Assembly: GCF_000384035.1 (NCBI RefSeq)
Contig: NZ_KB913024.1
Location: 625,317-689,316, forward strand
Length of the DNA stretch: 64,000 nt
Direction of reading: 5' to 3'
DNA from: Actinopolyspora mortivallis DSM 44261
GTDB lineage: Bacteria > Actinomycetota > Actinomycetes > Mycobacteriales > Pseudonocardiaceae
Positions 44,257-53,409 of this stretch are shown in pieces. Position numbers and translations under genes: made by a program. The notes under the pieces are model-generated. The model was not told where the DNA came from. It made no database searches and was given only the letters and a program-made list of their open reading frames with translations. Within the stretch, counting starts at the first letter, position 1; the number at the start of each line of letters is the position of its first letter.

Positions 44257-44389
44257 TTCGGCTCGTCGCCGGTTCGCGTGACCGCACGGAGCGGAAGGCG
44301 ACGTCGCCCGGTCGGCAGTTCCCGTGCGCCGCTGTGGCGGGGTAGGTTGCACACACGACCGGGCAAGTCGACCGAGGGGCGAGTCCGAA

Positions 44390-47300
44390 GTGTCCAGCGA
44401 CGAAGCGAGCGAACCCTCCCCAGTGTCCTCTCCCCACGGGCAGCTGCGACTGGCGCTGGCGCTGCGTGGCGGGGCCAGCATGGCCGTGTGGACCGGCGGC
44501 GCGGTGGCCGAGGTGGACCGGCTGCGCCGCTGGACACGTCCGGAACGGGAGACCGACGACGGGCAGCGCCATCCCTGGGCGGAACTGGCCGAGCTGGCCG
44601 GATACGACTCGGTGGAGGTGGACGTGCTCGCGGGAACCTCGGCCGGGGGACTCAACGCGACCCTGCTGTCGGCCTCCCTGGTGTACGGAATGCCCTTCGG
44701 CAGGATGCGTCGGGCGTGGATACGACTGGCCGATCTGGAGGCGATGGCCCGTCCCGTCCCCCGACCGTGGCAGGCTCGCCCCCCATCCCTGCTGGAGGGG
44801 GACGGGTACTTCCGGCGCGAACTGGCCGCCCTGCTCGCCGACGGGATCGCCGAGGGCTCCGCCGAGTCCACCGCCTCCCGGGTGGAGCTGCTGCTCACGG
44901 CGACCCTGCTGGATCCGCTCACCGAACGACGCTTCGACGCCGCCGGAGTGGAGTTCAGCCAGGCACGCCGTCGGACCGTGTTCCGCTTCAGCCACCGAGG
45001 GCGGCCGGGCGACCCGCTCAGCGACTTCGGAGACCCCGCGCATCCCCGGAACACGGCACGGTCGTTGGCCCAGGCGGCCCGCACCACCTCCTCGTTCCCC
45101 TTCGCCTTCGAACCGGCCGCCTTCCGGTCCGTGCCCCCCACGGAACGGGGCGGGGGATCCGGAGCCGGGACGGCCCCGCCGAACATGTACGGGTTGTTCT
45201 CCGAGACGGCCACCGACCACGACCGGGTTTTCCGGGCCGTGGACGGCGGGGTGCTGGACAACATTCCGGTGACGGCCGCGCTCGACACGATCCAGCGTCT
45301 GGAGGCGCGCGGCCCCACGGAACGCAGGCTGCTCTACCTCAACCCCGAACCGGATCCTCCCGAGCCGTCGCAGCGCACGGCCGGACTCGCCCGGGCCGTG
45401 ACCGCCACGGCCCTGCGGGCGAAACTGGGCCAGGAGAGCCTGCTCACCGACATCGAGGCGATCGAGGAGCACAACCACCGCGTCCGGCAGTCCTCCGGCA
45501 GGCGGGACTCCGTGTTCGCCGAACTGGCCACGACGCCCCGGGCCGAGCGCTGGCAGTGGCTGAGTTCCCGGATCCGGGCGGTGTACACCGAGCACGCCGA
45601 ACAGTTCGCCCGGATGCGCGCCGAAAGGGTGCACACGCTGCTGACCTCGCCCGAGGACGTCGTGACGCCCCCCTTGGCGGCTCCGCTGGCCGGTCAGGCC
45701 GTCGAGGGGTGGTCCGCCACCGCCTGCGCCGCGCTGCGCGAACGCCTGGTGCGTCGTCACCGGCAGGCGGCGGTCCATCGTCCGGCCGAGTCCTTCGACG
45801 ACGTGGAGACCCTGCTGTCCGCTGTGGACGAGTGCGTGCGCTGGGTCCGCTGTCTACAGGCGCGCTGCCCGTCCCGGGTGGAACGCTTCGGCCCCTCCAA
45901 GAGCGGGCTGTACCGGCTGCGCATGGTCGTGGAGACGCTGCGGGGAAACCTCGACCGCTGTTGGTTCCACGCCGCCCGCGAGGAGCCCGTGTTCACCGCC
46001 ACGGACCTGGACGAGTGGATCGAGCGGGTCCGGACCCGTGTCCACCGACTGCAACACGCCCTTCCCGCCCCCGTCGAGTCCGAACTGCGGCCGTTGTTGG
46101 ACGGGGTCCTCGGAACGGAGGAGGGGGTGGACGCCCTCTTCCAGCGGCAGCTGTCCGAGTTCACCGACGAACTCGCCTCCACCGTGGAGTCCTCCGCCGA
46201 GGGGACGTCCGCTTCCGGAACGGACTCGCTGTCCGAGATGTGGGCCGTGCTGGACCGGATCGCGGCGCGACTGCTCGACGTCGTCGAGGAGACGGACCTG
46301 CGTGAGCTGGACGGGGTGACACGTGCCCTGCTGGAAACGGCCTCCGACGGGGACACGGCGCGGCTGCTGCGGACGGTGGTGGTTCTCGGCGTTCCGCTGG
46401 GGGTGTCCGGCGACGAGGGAAAGCAGGTCCTCCTCCACCGGGTGGCCGGGGACCGGCAGAGTCCGCTGCCGTTCGACTCCCTGCGGGATCCGACGGGTCG
46501 GATCCCCGTGCCGGACAAGGTGCGGGGGTCGGGGATGGGCAACTTCGCCGCCTTCCTGTCGGCCAAGTGGCGGGCGAACGACTGGATGTGGGGACGACTC
46601 GACGCCGTGGGCGGACTCGTGGACCTGCTGCTGGCCCCCGAGCGGTTGCTCCGTCAGGCCGACTCCCTCGGTGCGACCGGAGTGGGGGACAGGCTGCAGG
46701 CGATCCTCAGTCGTCCCACCGGCGCGGAACTCGGGGAGCTGGACGAGTCCACCGCCCGACAGTGGCGTGAGTTCCTCGCCCGACGTTGGGCCGAACGTGC
46801 CGGTGCCGTGCGGGCGGAACTGGACGCCCTGTTCGCGAACCCGCACGAGGGACACGCGCTGAACGAGACCAGAGCGGCCGTCACGGAACGTCTGCAATGG
46901 ACCGTGGTGGCCGAGGAACTGCCGTTCGTGGAGGCGGTGCGTTCCGGTGCCGATCCGTTCGCGGACGAGGTCGCCCCCACACGGGATCCGGGTCGGCTGG
47001 AAACCGCCGTACGAAACTACGACGTGGGCCGACAGCGCCGCGAGGATCTCGCCGAGGACCGGATGGCCTCGGTGGCCCTGCGCTTCACGTTGGTGGCGCA
47101 CCGAGCCCTGTTTCCGCCGTGGAACGGGTTCCGCACCGCGCTCGCCGCGCTCGGTGCCACGGTGGCGAAACCGTTGATCCTGCTGGTCGCCTTCGGCATG
47201 GCCGCGCCCCGGCGGGCCGCCGTCTGCGTCGGTTCCGGGGCCGCGGCCGTGGCCCTGGGTGGCTTCGGGACACCCGGGGCGGGGGACGGCGGAGCGGGTT

Positions 47301-47848
47301 TCTGGGACTGGATGCGGATCTACGAGATCTCCGGGACCCCGCCCGGTGTCCTCGGTGTGCTGGCCGTCCCACTGGCGTTGCTCGCGGCCGTGCGGTGGGG
47401 ATGGTTGCGGATCCCGCGAGCCAGCGGACGGGGGACCCGCTGGCTGGGAGGGCTGGCGGCGGGTGGGCTGCTCGCCGCGCTCGGACTCTGGCTGCTCGGC
47501 TCCGGGGTACGGTTGGGGCCCCTCGGGGTGTTCCTGACGGCGGTGTGGATCACGTGGTACGGCGGGTTCGCCCTGCGCCGGGGTGGACGTGTCGCCGCCA
47601 CGGTACTCACCGCGGTGGTGTGCGGAGCCGTGCTCGCAGCGGCCGTGGCCGCCGGATGGTCCCCTTCGGACTGGCTGCTGTGGTCGGGTCTCGGCACCGC
47701 GGTGGGACAGACTCTGCTGCTGAGCACGGTCGACGTGCTGCCTGCCCGACCGCGCCCTGGCGACACGGACCGGCGTGTTCCTTCCTCCGGTGCCGTGGCC
47801 GGGTCCGAACGGGAGGCCACGGAAGACTTCCGGGTCCCGACGGGATGA
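44390..47848 (+). CDS. Giant patatin-like phospholipase (DUF3376) membrane protein
   Basis: A 1152-residue protein. The N-terminal patatin domain has the oxyanion loop LALRGGASMAVWTGG, the nucleophile elbow GTSAGG and the catalytic-dyad motif VDGGVLDN, so lipid acyl hydrolase activity is likely. A long middle region includes the DUF3376 segment GNFAAFLSAKWRANDWMWGR. The last ~180 residues hold about five transmembrane helices. TAGGTT at 44343 is a probable -10 box and GAGGGG precedes the GTG. Its position right after pst invites a role in phospholipid turnover under phosphate limitation; this is inference. Confidence 0.87.
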   Translation: MSSDEASEPSPVSSPHGQLRLALALRGGASMAVWTGGAVAEVDRLRRWTRPERETDDGQRHPWAELAELAGYDSVEVDVLAGTSAGGLNATLLSASLVYGMPFGRMRRAWIRLADLEAMARPVPRPWQARPPSLLEGDGYFRRELAALLADGIAEGSAESTASRVELLLTATLLDPLTERRFDAAGVEFSQARRRTVFRFSHRGRPGDPLSDFGDPAHPRNTARSLAQAARTTSSFPFAFEPAAFRSVPPTERGGGSGAGTAPPNMYGLFSETATDHDRVFRAVDGGVLDNIPVTAALDTIQRLEARGPTERRLLYLNPEPDPPEPSQRTAGLARAVTATALRAKLGQESLLTDIEAIEEHNHRVRQSSGRRDSVFAELATTPRAERWQWLSSRIRAVYTEHAEQFARMRAERVHTLLTSPEDVVTPPLAAPLAGQAVEGWSATACAALRERLVRRHRQAAVHRPAESFDDVETLLSAVDECVRWVRCLQARCPSRVERFGPSKSGLYRLRMVVETLRGNLDRCWFHAAREEPVFTATDLDEWIERVRTRVHRLQHALPAPVESELRPLLDGVLGTEEGVDALFQRQLSEFTDELASTVESSAEGTSASGTDSLSEMWAVLDRIAARLLDVVEETDLRELDGVTRALLETASDGDTARLLRTVVVLGVPLGVSGDEGKQVLLHRVAGDRQSPLPFDSLRDPTGRIPVPDKVRGSGMGNFAAFLSAKWRANDWMWGRLDAVGGLVDLLLAPERLLRQADSLGATGVGDRLQAILSRPTGAELGELDESTARQWREFLARRWAERAGAVRAELDALFANPHEGHALNETRAAVTERLQWTVVAEELPFVEAVRSGADPFADEVAPTRDPGRLETAVRNYDVGRQRREDLAEDRMASVALRFTLVAHRALFPPWNGFRTALAALGATVAKPLILLVAFGMAAPRRAAVCVGSGAAAVALGGFGTPGAGDGGAGFWDWMRIYEISGTPPGVLGVLAVPLALLAAVRWGWLRIPRASGRGTRWLGGLAAGGLLAALGLWLLGSGVRLGPLGVFLTAVWITWYGGFALRRGGRVAATVLTAVVCGAVLAAAVAAGWSPSDWLLWSGLGTAVGQTLLLSTVDVLPARPRPGDTDRRVPSSGAVAGSEREATEDFRVPTG

Positions 47849-47918
47849 GCCGGACGCCACGCTTCCGAGTGAGTCGGCTTCCGTCCTTACTGGGTGGGTG
47901 TGTTCCGGCGGGTGGTTC

Positions 47919-47930
47919 TACGATTCCGGT
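47919..47930 (+). promoter_or_regulatory. Leaderless -10 box of the CPBP gene
   Basis: TACGAT at 47919-47924 ends exactly 6 nt before the GTG at 47931, with no Shine-Dalgarno sequence. Confidence 0.5.
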
Positions 47931-48992
47931 GTGTCGGATCCGTACAGTCCCACCGGGCCCGCTCCGGGCGCCCGGCCCGAACCGTCCACCTCCGTTCCCG
48001 GAAGCGGTGTGGTCCCCCCGGAGCCGGGGACACCGTTCGACATGCTCGCGCGCACCCCGGCGCACCGTTGGTGGCGGCCCGCCCTGACGGTGCCGGTCTT
48101 CGCGGCCACGGCGGCGGTCTCGCTGGTGGTCGTGACGGTGCTGTTCGCGGGGACGGTGCTGGCCGCCATGCCGGTTCGGGTCCTTCGTGTGTTGATGGAC
48201 CCGGATCTGGGACCGCAGCGCCTGCTGGATCCGCTGTGGGTGCTGTTCTTCGGCTTCGTGGTGCTGGTCGCGTTGTTGCCTCCGGCGGTGCTGGCCGCGC
48301 GCTGGCCCCAGCGCAGAAGTCCCATGGGACTGTTCAGCGTAGCCGGAGCTCCCCGGATGCGCTGGTTCGGCGCCGCACTGTGGCGGGGGCTGCTCGTGTT
48401 CGGTGTGACCTTCGGGCTGGGGCTGCTGCTGGGTGTGTTGGCGGGGGCCCCTCCCGCTGGGGACTTTCCGGGCTGGTGGGCGTACTCCTCGATCGTGCTG
48501 ATCGCCGTGCTCGTGGTGCCGTTGCAGAGCGCCACCGAGGAGGTGGTCTTCCGGGGGCTGTTGCTGCAGACGGTGAACGCGTGGCTGCGGGTGCCGTGGC
48601 CGGGGATCGTGCTCTCCTCGTTGGTCTTCCTGTCCGGACACGGCTACACCGACCCGCTGGTGTGGGGCCAGCTGTTGTTGATGGCGGTGGTCATGTGCTG
48701 GCTCAGCATCCGCACCGGAGGCTTGGAGGCGGCGATCGCGCTGCACGTCAGCAACAACGCGCTGAGCCTGGTCGTGGGAGGACTCTACGGCGTTCCCGGC
48801 CTGGAGCAGAGCGGCAACTATCCTCTCGTGCAGGTGCTGCCCCTGGCGGTGGCCGTGCTGGTGTACGCGTGGCTGGTCGACCGGGAGGCCACGCGGAGAC
48901 GAGTGGCTACCGTGGTCGGCGGCAGGGCACCGATCCATCCGCTCACCCTGCGCCCCTCGCGGGCCTCACGGGCTGAAGCCCCGCTGTCCTGA
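47931..48992 (+). CDS. CPBP family intramembrane metalloprotease
   Basis: A 353-residue polytopic protein. After a ~55-residue Pro-rich cytoplasmic N-terminus come about eight helices. The CPBP (CAAX protease/bacteriocin-processing) motifs are intact: EEVVFRG, FLSGHGY and HVSNN, giving the Glu, Arg and two His needed for the intramembrane glutamate-type protease. Substrates of bacterial CPBPs are mostly unknown. It runs alone between the patatin-like gene and a stress-protein gene. Confidence 0.9.
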   Translation: MSDPYSPTGPAPGARPEPSTSVPGSGVVPPEPGTPFDMLARTPAHRWWRPALTVPVFAATAAVSLVVVTVLFAGTVLAAMPVRVLRVLMDPDLGPQRLLDPLWVLFFGFVVLVALLPPAVLAARWPQRRSPMGLFSVAGAPRMRWFGAALWRGLLVFGVTFGLGLLLGVLAGAPPAGDFPGWWAYSSIVLIAVLVVPLQSATEEVVFRGLLLQTVNAWLRVPWPGIVLSSLVFLSGHGYTDPLVWGQLLLMAVVMCWLSIRTGGLEAAIALHVSNNALSLVVGGLYGVPGLEQSGNYPLVQVLPLAVAVLVYAWLVDREATRRRVATVVGGRAPIHPLTLRPSRASRAEAPLS

Positions 48993-49194
48993 GGGGTAAA
49001 CTGGGTGCGACAGGACATTCGGCAGGTTTCGGGCCGAGCGATGGTGATGCCCCGGTGACATGCTCGGCCGAGGCGGGCCACGACGGGGGTGGTGTCGACG
49101 GGGCCGGGATCCCCATCGGGCCGTGCCGGGCCGGTGGTGCAGCGTGAACGACGTGTCTCGGCCGAGAACGTCGGTGGTAACGGAGGTGTCTACG

Positions 49195-49719
49195 GTGAGC
49201 AGCCCGTTCTACGGTGGTGCCCGGTCGAATCCGGGACTTCCCAGTCTGCCCACCCCGCCGAGTGGTTGGCCGGTCGGCTCCTACAGCACGTACGAGGAGG
49301 CGCAGCGCGCCGTCGATCACCTCGCGGACAACGACTTCCCCGTGCAGGAGGTGACCATCGTCGGGGTGGACCTGATGCTGGTCGAGCGGGTGACCGGAAG
49401 GCTCAGCTGGGCCCGGGTGCTCGGAGGCGGGGCCGCCTCGGGGGCCTGGTTCGGTCTGTTCGTCGGGCTGATCATGGGCATCTTCTCGGCCCAGGACGCC
49501 TGGTTGGGACCGGTGCTGGTGGGACTGGGTACCGGTGTCGTCTTCGGTCTCGTGTTCGCCGCGGTCACCTATGCCTCCACCAGGGGACGCCGGGACTTCT
49601 CCTCGTCGAGTCAGATCGTGGCGGGACGCTACGACGTGTTGAGCCAGCCCGGTCACGCCGAACAGGCCCGGGACATGCTCGCCCGGCTCGCCATGGGAGG
49701 TCCGGCCACGCAGCAGTGA
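49195..49719 (+). CDS. General stress (YflT-like) membrane protein
   Basis: A 174-residue protein. The N-terminal domain (about 20-70) has the YflT/GSP17M-like pattern SYSTYEEAQRAVDHLADNDF. It is followed by a Gly-rich double membrane segment (WFGLFVGLIMGIFSA, VLVGLGTGVVFGLVFAAVTY). The C-terminal RYDVLSQPGHAEQARDML is typical. GTG at 49195 has GGAGGTG 8 nt upstream; earlier in-frame GTGs (49144) are less likely. TAAACT at 48997-49002 may be the promoter, giving a ~190-nt leader. Length and features resemble Rv1234 as I recall it. Confidence 0.8.
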   Translation: MSSPFYGGARSNPGLPSLPTPPSGWPVGSYSTYEEAQRAVDHLADNDFPVQEVTIVGVDLMLVERVTGRLSWARVLGGGAASGAWFGLFVGLIMGIFSAQDAWLGPVLVGLGTGVVFGLVFAAVTYASTRGRRDFSSSSQIVAGRYDVLSQPGHAEQARDMLARLAMGGPATQQ

Positions 49720-49787
49720 CGGCCCCGTGTCCGCGTGGAGGTGTCCGTCCGGAACGGGACCGCCCGTTCGACTCGGTGCTCCTCCGG

Positions 49788-50279
49788 TCAGGGGATGCTG
49801 CGGCCGAACATCTGGGTCCAGTAGTGCTTCCACTCGCTGTCGGGGTTCGTGGAGTGTCCGACGCCGATGTCGGTGAACGCGCAGTTGAGAATGTTTCGCC
49901 GGTGCGCGGGGCTGTTGATCCACTGTTCGAAGGTCTTCTCCGCGGTGATGTTGCCCGCAGCGACGTTCTCCCCCACGTACCGGGAGGGATAGCCCCCCGC
50001 GCGGGCACGGGTCGCGGCCCGGTGGCCCCGGCTGCCGACGTGTCCGAGGTACCCGTTGTCGGCCATGTCGGCGCTGTGCAGGCGGGCGGTTCTGGTCAGC
50101 CGTGGATTCGGGTGGACCTTCGGGCATCCGACCTGCTGCCGTGCCCGGTTGGTCAGTTCCACGATGCGGTGTGTGCGGTCGGTCGGCTCGTGGCGTTCCT
50201 GGGTGGCGGCGGGACCCTGGAACGGAAGCAGAGCGCTGATCAGGGTGGGAAGCAGAATCAGTCCCGGTTTCGTGTTCAT
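49788..50279 (-). CDS. Secreted CAP-domain (SCP/YkwD-like) protein
   Basis: A 163-residue exported protein. The signal peptide (about 1-26) is followed by the CAP domain: LTNRARQQVGCPKVHPNPRL, HSADMADNGYLGH, YVGENVAAG, and FEQWINSPAHRRNILNCAFTDIGVG with paired His and Glu. Two cysteines (in VGCPKV and LNCAF) probably form a disulphide. Such proteins are extracellular, of unknown biochemical role. GAAGGAACGCG precedes the ATG. The 31-residue membrane peptide gene lies upstream on the same strand. Confidence 0.88.
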   Translation of the reverse strand: MNTKPGLILLPTLISALLPFQGPAATQERHEPTDRTHRIVELTNRARQQVGCPKVHPNPRLTRTARLHSADMADNGYLGHVGSRGHRAATRARAGGYPSRYVGENVAAGNITAEKTFEQWINSPAHRRNILNCAFTDIGVGHSTNPDSEWKHYWTQMFGRSIP

Positions 50280-50415
50280 CCGCGTTCCTTCGCTCGCCCG
50301 TACACGACGTCCGGGAGTGTTTGTACCGCAGCCGGAAACGAAACCGTGCCGCGCGACCTCCACCGAGGGACGCGCGACACGGGAAGAACACTCGTTCGGG
50401 TGGAAAAACCGCGAC

Positions 50416-50511
50416 TCAGATCTGATGGGCGATGATCAGGAACACCACCAGGATCCATCCGTTGATCAGTGTGCACAGCACGGCGAGTTTGTTGGGCACG
50501 AGACGGGACAT
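50416..50511 (-). CDS. 31-residue single-helix membrane peptide
   Basis: A short ORF not long enough for usual gene callers. It begins MSRLVPNKLAVLC and consists of one membrane helix (LCTLINGWILVVFLIIAH) flanked by a basic N-terminus and a His-Gln-Ile end. CTGGAGGAAGC ATG provides a near-perfect RBS (GGAGG, 5 nt spacing). It precedes the CAP-domain gene by 136 bp on the same strand. Small hydrophobic proteins of this kind usually modulate a membrane partner; no partner is known. Confidence 0.6.
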   Translation of the reverse strand: MSRLVPNKLAVLCTLINGWILVVFLIIAHQI

Positions 50512-50938
50512 GCTTCCTCCAGGTGCGGCTCGAAACGTGTTGCTCGGATGCGCTGGACACGTTTGTTCGGGCGTGGATTCCGCAGCACGATGTGGCCCGT
50601 GTGCTCTCCCGGAGTCAGCGCGCCTGTCCGGCGGCGCGGGGGCTCACGGAAGCCACGTACCACACCGCGCCGGGTTTTCGTTGATGCCTGGAGTCGCGGG
50701 AGGTCCGCCGCGGAAACAGCGGGTTTCGGTCCCGTCGTGCGACCGTCGCCGAGGCCCGTGCCGGAAGGCGGTCCAGGAGGATCCGCGGCCCCGGCAGTAG
50801 AGGCTTCCGCATTCTTCCCTCCCAACAGCGGTCGTCGTCTCGGTGGTTCGTCCGACGGTTTCCGGAGGCTCCGCCGGACCCGTTCTTTCGGCCCTGTCCG
50901 GAACATCGTTCCGGAGGCGCGCGGTGTTACTTCCGCGA
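50512..50938. other. 427-bp gap between corA and the 31-aa gene
   Basis: I see no further gene. A hairpin at 50897-50915 lies 23 nt beyond the corA stop. The remainder should include the promoter of the small membrane peptide gene. Confidence 0.5.
50897..50915 (-). terminator. Hairpin after corA
   Basis: TCCGGAAC (50897-50904) and GTTCCGGA (50908-50915) form a perfect 8-bp stem with a 3-nt loop just downstream of corA. It lacks a U-tract. Confidence 0.5.
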
Positions 50939-52027
50939 TCACAACCAGTTGTTCCTGCGGAAGATCTTGAACAGGGTGACGCAGGCGAGCATCATCACCA
51001 ACAGCGTCACCGGATAGCTGAACGCCCATTCGAGTTCCGGCATGATTCGGAAATTCATGCCGTAGATCCCGGCTATCATGGTGGGGGTGGAGATGATCGC
51101 CACCCAGGCCGAGATCTTGCGCATGTCGGTGTTCTGTTGCAGGGTGATCTTCGCCAGCGTGGCGTCCACCAGGGTGGTCAGCAGTTCGTCGAAGGAGGCC
51201 ACGCGTTCGGACACCGTGACGAGGTGGTCCTCCACGTCCCGGAAGTAGGAACGCACCTGGTCCGGAACATGGGCCGTGTATCCCCCCGCGAGTCTTTGTA
51301 AGGGCTGGGAGAGCGGCATGACCGCCCTGCGCAGTTGCATGACCTCGCGTTTCATCAGGTAGATCTGTTCGGCGTCGATGTTGGTGCGTGGGGCGAACAC
51401 CTCCGTCTCGATGGTGTCTATGTCGTCCTGCACGGACTCGGTGACCTCCAGGTAGCTGTCGACCACGTGGTCGGCGATGCCGTGCACCACCGCGGAGGGG
51501 CCCAGGGCCAGGTGTTCCGGGGACTGCTCCAGCTCGTTGCGTACCCTGGTCAGCTCCGCCTGACGTCCGTGACGGACGGTGATCACGAAGTCCCGACCGA
51601 GGAAGATCATGAGTTCGCCGCTCTCCACGATCTCGCTGTTGGTGGCCCTGGCTCGGTCCGGGACGTAGTGCACCGTCTTGAGCACCATGAACAGGGTGTC
51701 GTCGTAGCGTTCGAGTTTGGGGCGTTGGTGCGCGTGTACGGCGTCCTCGACGGCGAGCTCGTGGAGTCCGAAGGTCTCGGCCACGCCGTTGATCTGCCGC
51801 TGGTCCGGTTCGTGCAGTCCGATCCAGACGAAACCGTTGCGCCGGGAACGCACTTCGGACATCGCCTGCTCGTGCGTCCACTCCCCGGGTAGTCGTACGC
51901 CGTCCACGTACACGGCGCAGTCCACGACGGAGGCGGATCCCCGTGGGGAGGAGGACACGGAAGAACGACGCCGGTTCCCGGCGCGGGGCGACCTGTTGCG
52001 CAGGCCGAGCGTGGGGATGCTGAACAC
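50939..52027 (-). CDS. corA: CorA-family magnesium/cobalt channel
   Basis: A 362-residue pentameric divalent-cation channel. A large N-terminal cytoplasmic domain (about 1-290) ends in the long stalk helix. Two C-terminal helices flank the signature GMNF (YGMNF) near residue 325, followed by VTLLVMMLACVTLFKIF and a basic end. GTG at 52027 has GGAGGTCATC directly upstream, so the longer frame to 52069 is rejected. The first ~35 residues are Arg/Ser-rich. Confidence 0.94.
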   Translation of the reverse strand: MFSIPTLGLRNRSPRAGNRRRSSVSSSPRGSASVVDCAVYVDGVRLPGEWTHEQAMSEVRSRRNGFVWIGLHEPDQRQINGVAETFGLHELAVEDAVHAHQRPKLERYDDTLFMVLKTVHYVPDRARATNSEIVESGELMIFLGRDFVITVRHGRQAELTRVRNELEQSPEHLALGPSAVVHGIADHVVDSYLEVTESVQDDIDTIETEVFAPRTNIDAEQIYLMKREVMQLRRAVMPLSQPLQRLAGGYTAHVPDQVRSYFRDVEDHLVTVSERVASFDELLTTLVDATLAKITLQQNTDMRKISAWVAIISTPTMIAGIYGMNFRIMPELEWAFSYPVTLLVMMLACVTLFKIFRRNNWL

Positions 52028-52521
52028 GATGACCTCCGGGACGGGACGCGTCGTGTGAGGGGGCGTCACATGCGCATCCCGGCCGGATCGTCAGCGATCA
52101 ACGGTCGGCGGGTTCGTGGATCAGGGTCGCGGGTGGGGCCTACCGGTCTTCGCGCGGCTGATCACACCGGCGGGGATGCGGCCGGTACTGCACGGCGAGG
52201 CACTGTCCGCGCCGCTGGCGCCTTCCGTGGAACTCGGCACGTACCCTCACCTCCAATCAGCTCGGCTGCGGGGCGGCGGCCCTTGTGGACCACTCATTCA
52301 TCCTACTCGTCCGGTCCCGGAGGTCGTGGGGTGGTGCTTCCCGAACGAGAATCCGGGCGTGTGGACTGTGTGACTATTGGTTCCTTCGGGTGAAATTCAT
52401 GGGTGGCGCGGAGGTGGCGCCGCCGAGGCGTGATCAGTAACATCCTTCGATGTCAACGACATGTAGGTGAAATCCTGTGTGTCATCACTCGAAAGGAGGG
52501 TTTCTTCCTTCTGACGGGATG
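52028..52521. other. 494-bp gap between corA and a Nudix gene
   Basis: No gene found. The stretch 52350-52510 is less GC-rich. ATGTC-N3-GACAT (52450-52462) is a short inverted repeat that could be an operator. AAAGGAGGG at 52492-52500 looks like a ribosome-binding site but no ORF follows it. Confidence 0.4.
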
Positions 52522-52944
52522 TCAGCGGGGGAGCTGTCCCCACTCGCGCAGCAGCTCGGGCAGGTCCTCGGTCAGCGCTCCGGAGTCGGACAGTGTGGTG
52601 AATGTCGCACCGTCGGCCCATATCGCCGCGTCGGCGTCGTCACCTGCGAGGAGCTCCTCCTCCGAGGTGTGGCAGGCGTAGTCCACTATGTGGTAGACAC
52701 CGTGTGATCCGGATCGCGTGATCCGGCCGACCACCCCGCCCACCACGACGTCGAGTCCCGTTTCCTCGGCGACCTCGCGACGCAGTGCGGCGTGATCGTC
52801 CTCGCCGGGTTCGACCCGCCCTCCCGGCAGGGACCACATGCCCTGCCCAGGTGCGTTGGCTCTCCTGACCAACAACAGCCGTCCCCGTCGGTCGTGGACG
52901 ACGGCGCCGACGCAGTGGATCACCGGAGCCTCGGACTCTCTCAT
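52522..52944 (-). CDS. Nudix hydrolase (MutT-like)
   Basis: A 140-residue single-domain Nudix protein with the intact box [20 protein letters not shown] followed by [28 protein letters not shown] is the typical opening strand. Probable role is hydrolysis of a nucleoside diphosphate linked to another moiety; the substrate is unknown. ATG at 52944 is preceded by TACCCT with 8 nt spacing and no RBS, so it is likely leaderless. Confidence 0.88.
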   Translation of the reverse strand: MRESEAPVIHCVGAVVHDRRGRLLLVRRANAPGQGMWSLPGGRVEPGEDDHAALRREVAEETGLDVVVGGVVGRITRSGSHGVYHIVDYACHTSEEELLAGDDADAAIWADGATFTTLSDSGALTEDLPELLREWGQLPR

Positions 52945-53090
52945 GGACACACAGGGTAGTGATTCGGGCACCGGTGTCACGACACTGACCCGAGTGCGCT
53001 AAAAACCTGCCGTACAGGCACTGAGTGCGGTACAACGGATCAGCAGGTTCCAGCACCAGTACAGGTTCAGTCCAGACGGGGTGGGTAACA

Positions 53091-53252
53091 GTGAACATCA
53101 AGAAGATCCTCACATGGGCCGGGATCGCGTTCCTCCTGTTCTTTCTCATCTCGGCGCCGTCCCAGGCGAGTGAAGTGGTCAACGGGATTCTCGACAGTCT
53201 GCGTCAGGCGGCGGAGGCGGTGATCACCTTCATGCAGAACCTCTTCCAGTAG
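53091..53252 (+). CDS. 53-residue membrane peptide next to PH-domain gene
   Basis: A small protein, VNIKKILTWAGIAFLLFFLI being the basic start and membrane helix, then SAPSQASEVVNGILDSLRQA and an amphipathic end. It looks like a conserved small actinobacterial membrane protein family found beside PH-domain genes. The GTG has GGGGTGGG about 8 nt upstream. The upstream stretch 53000-53035 holds the palindrome GCACTGAGTGC and TACAAC, possible promoter elements shared with the divergent Nudix gene. Confidence 0.7.
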   Translation: MNIKKILTWAGIAFLLFFLISAPSQASEVVNGILDSLRQAAEAVITFMQNLFQ

Positions 53253-53409
53253 GTGGGAGCGCCTGCGTCCGTGGTCGTGATCCCGTCCGAATCGGACAGG
53301 TCCGGCCCGACCACGTCCGGCTCACCGAGGCGAGCCCGGTTCCGGGGCCGGTGTCGACACCGTCATCGGCCCCGCGAGAGCAAGACACCGAGCCACGAGG
53401 GTGGTTTCC

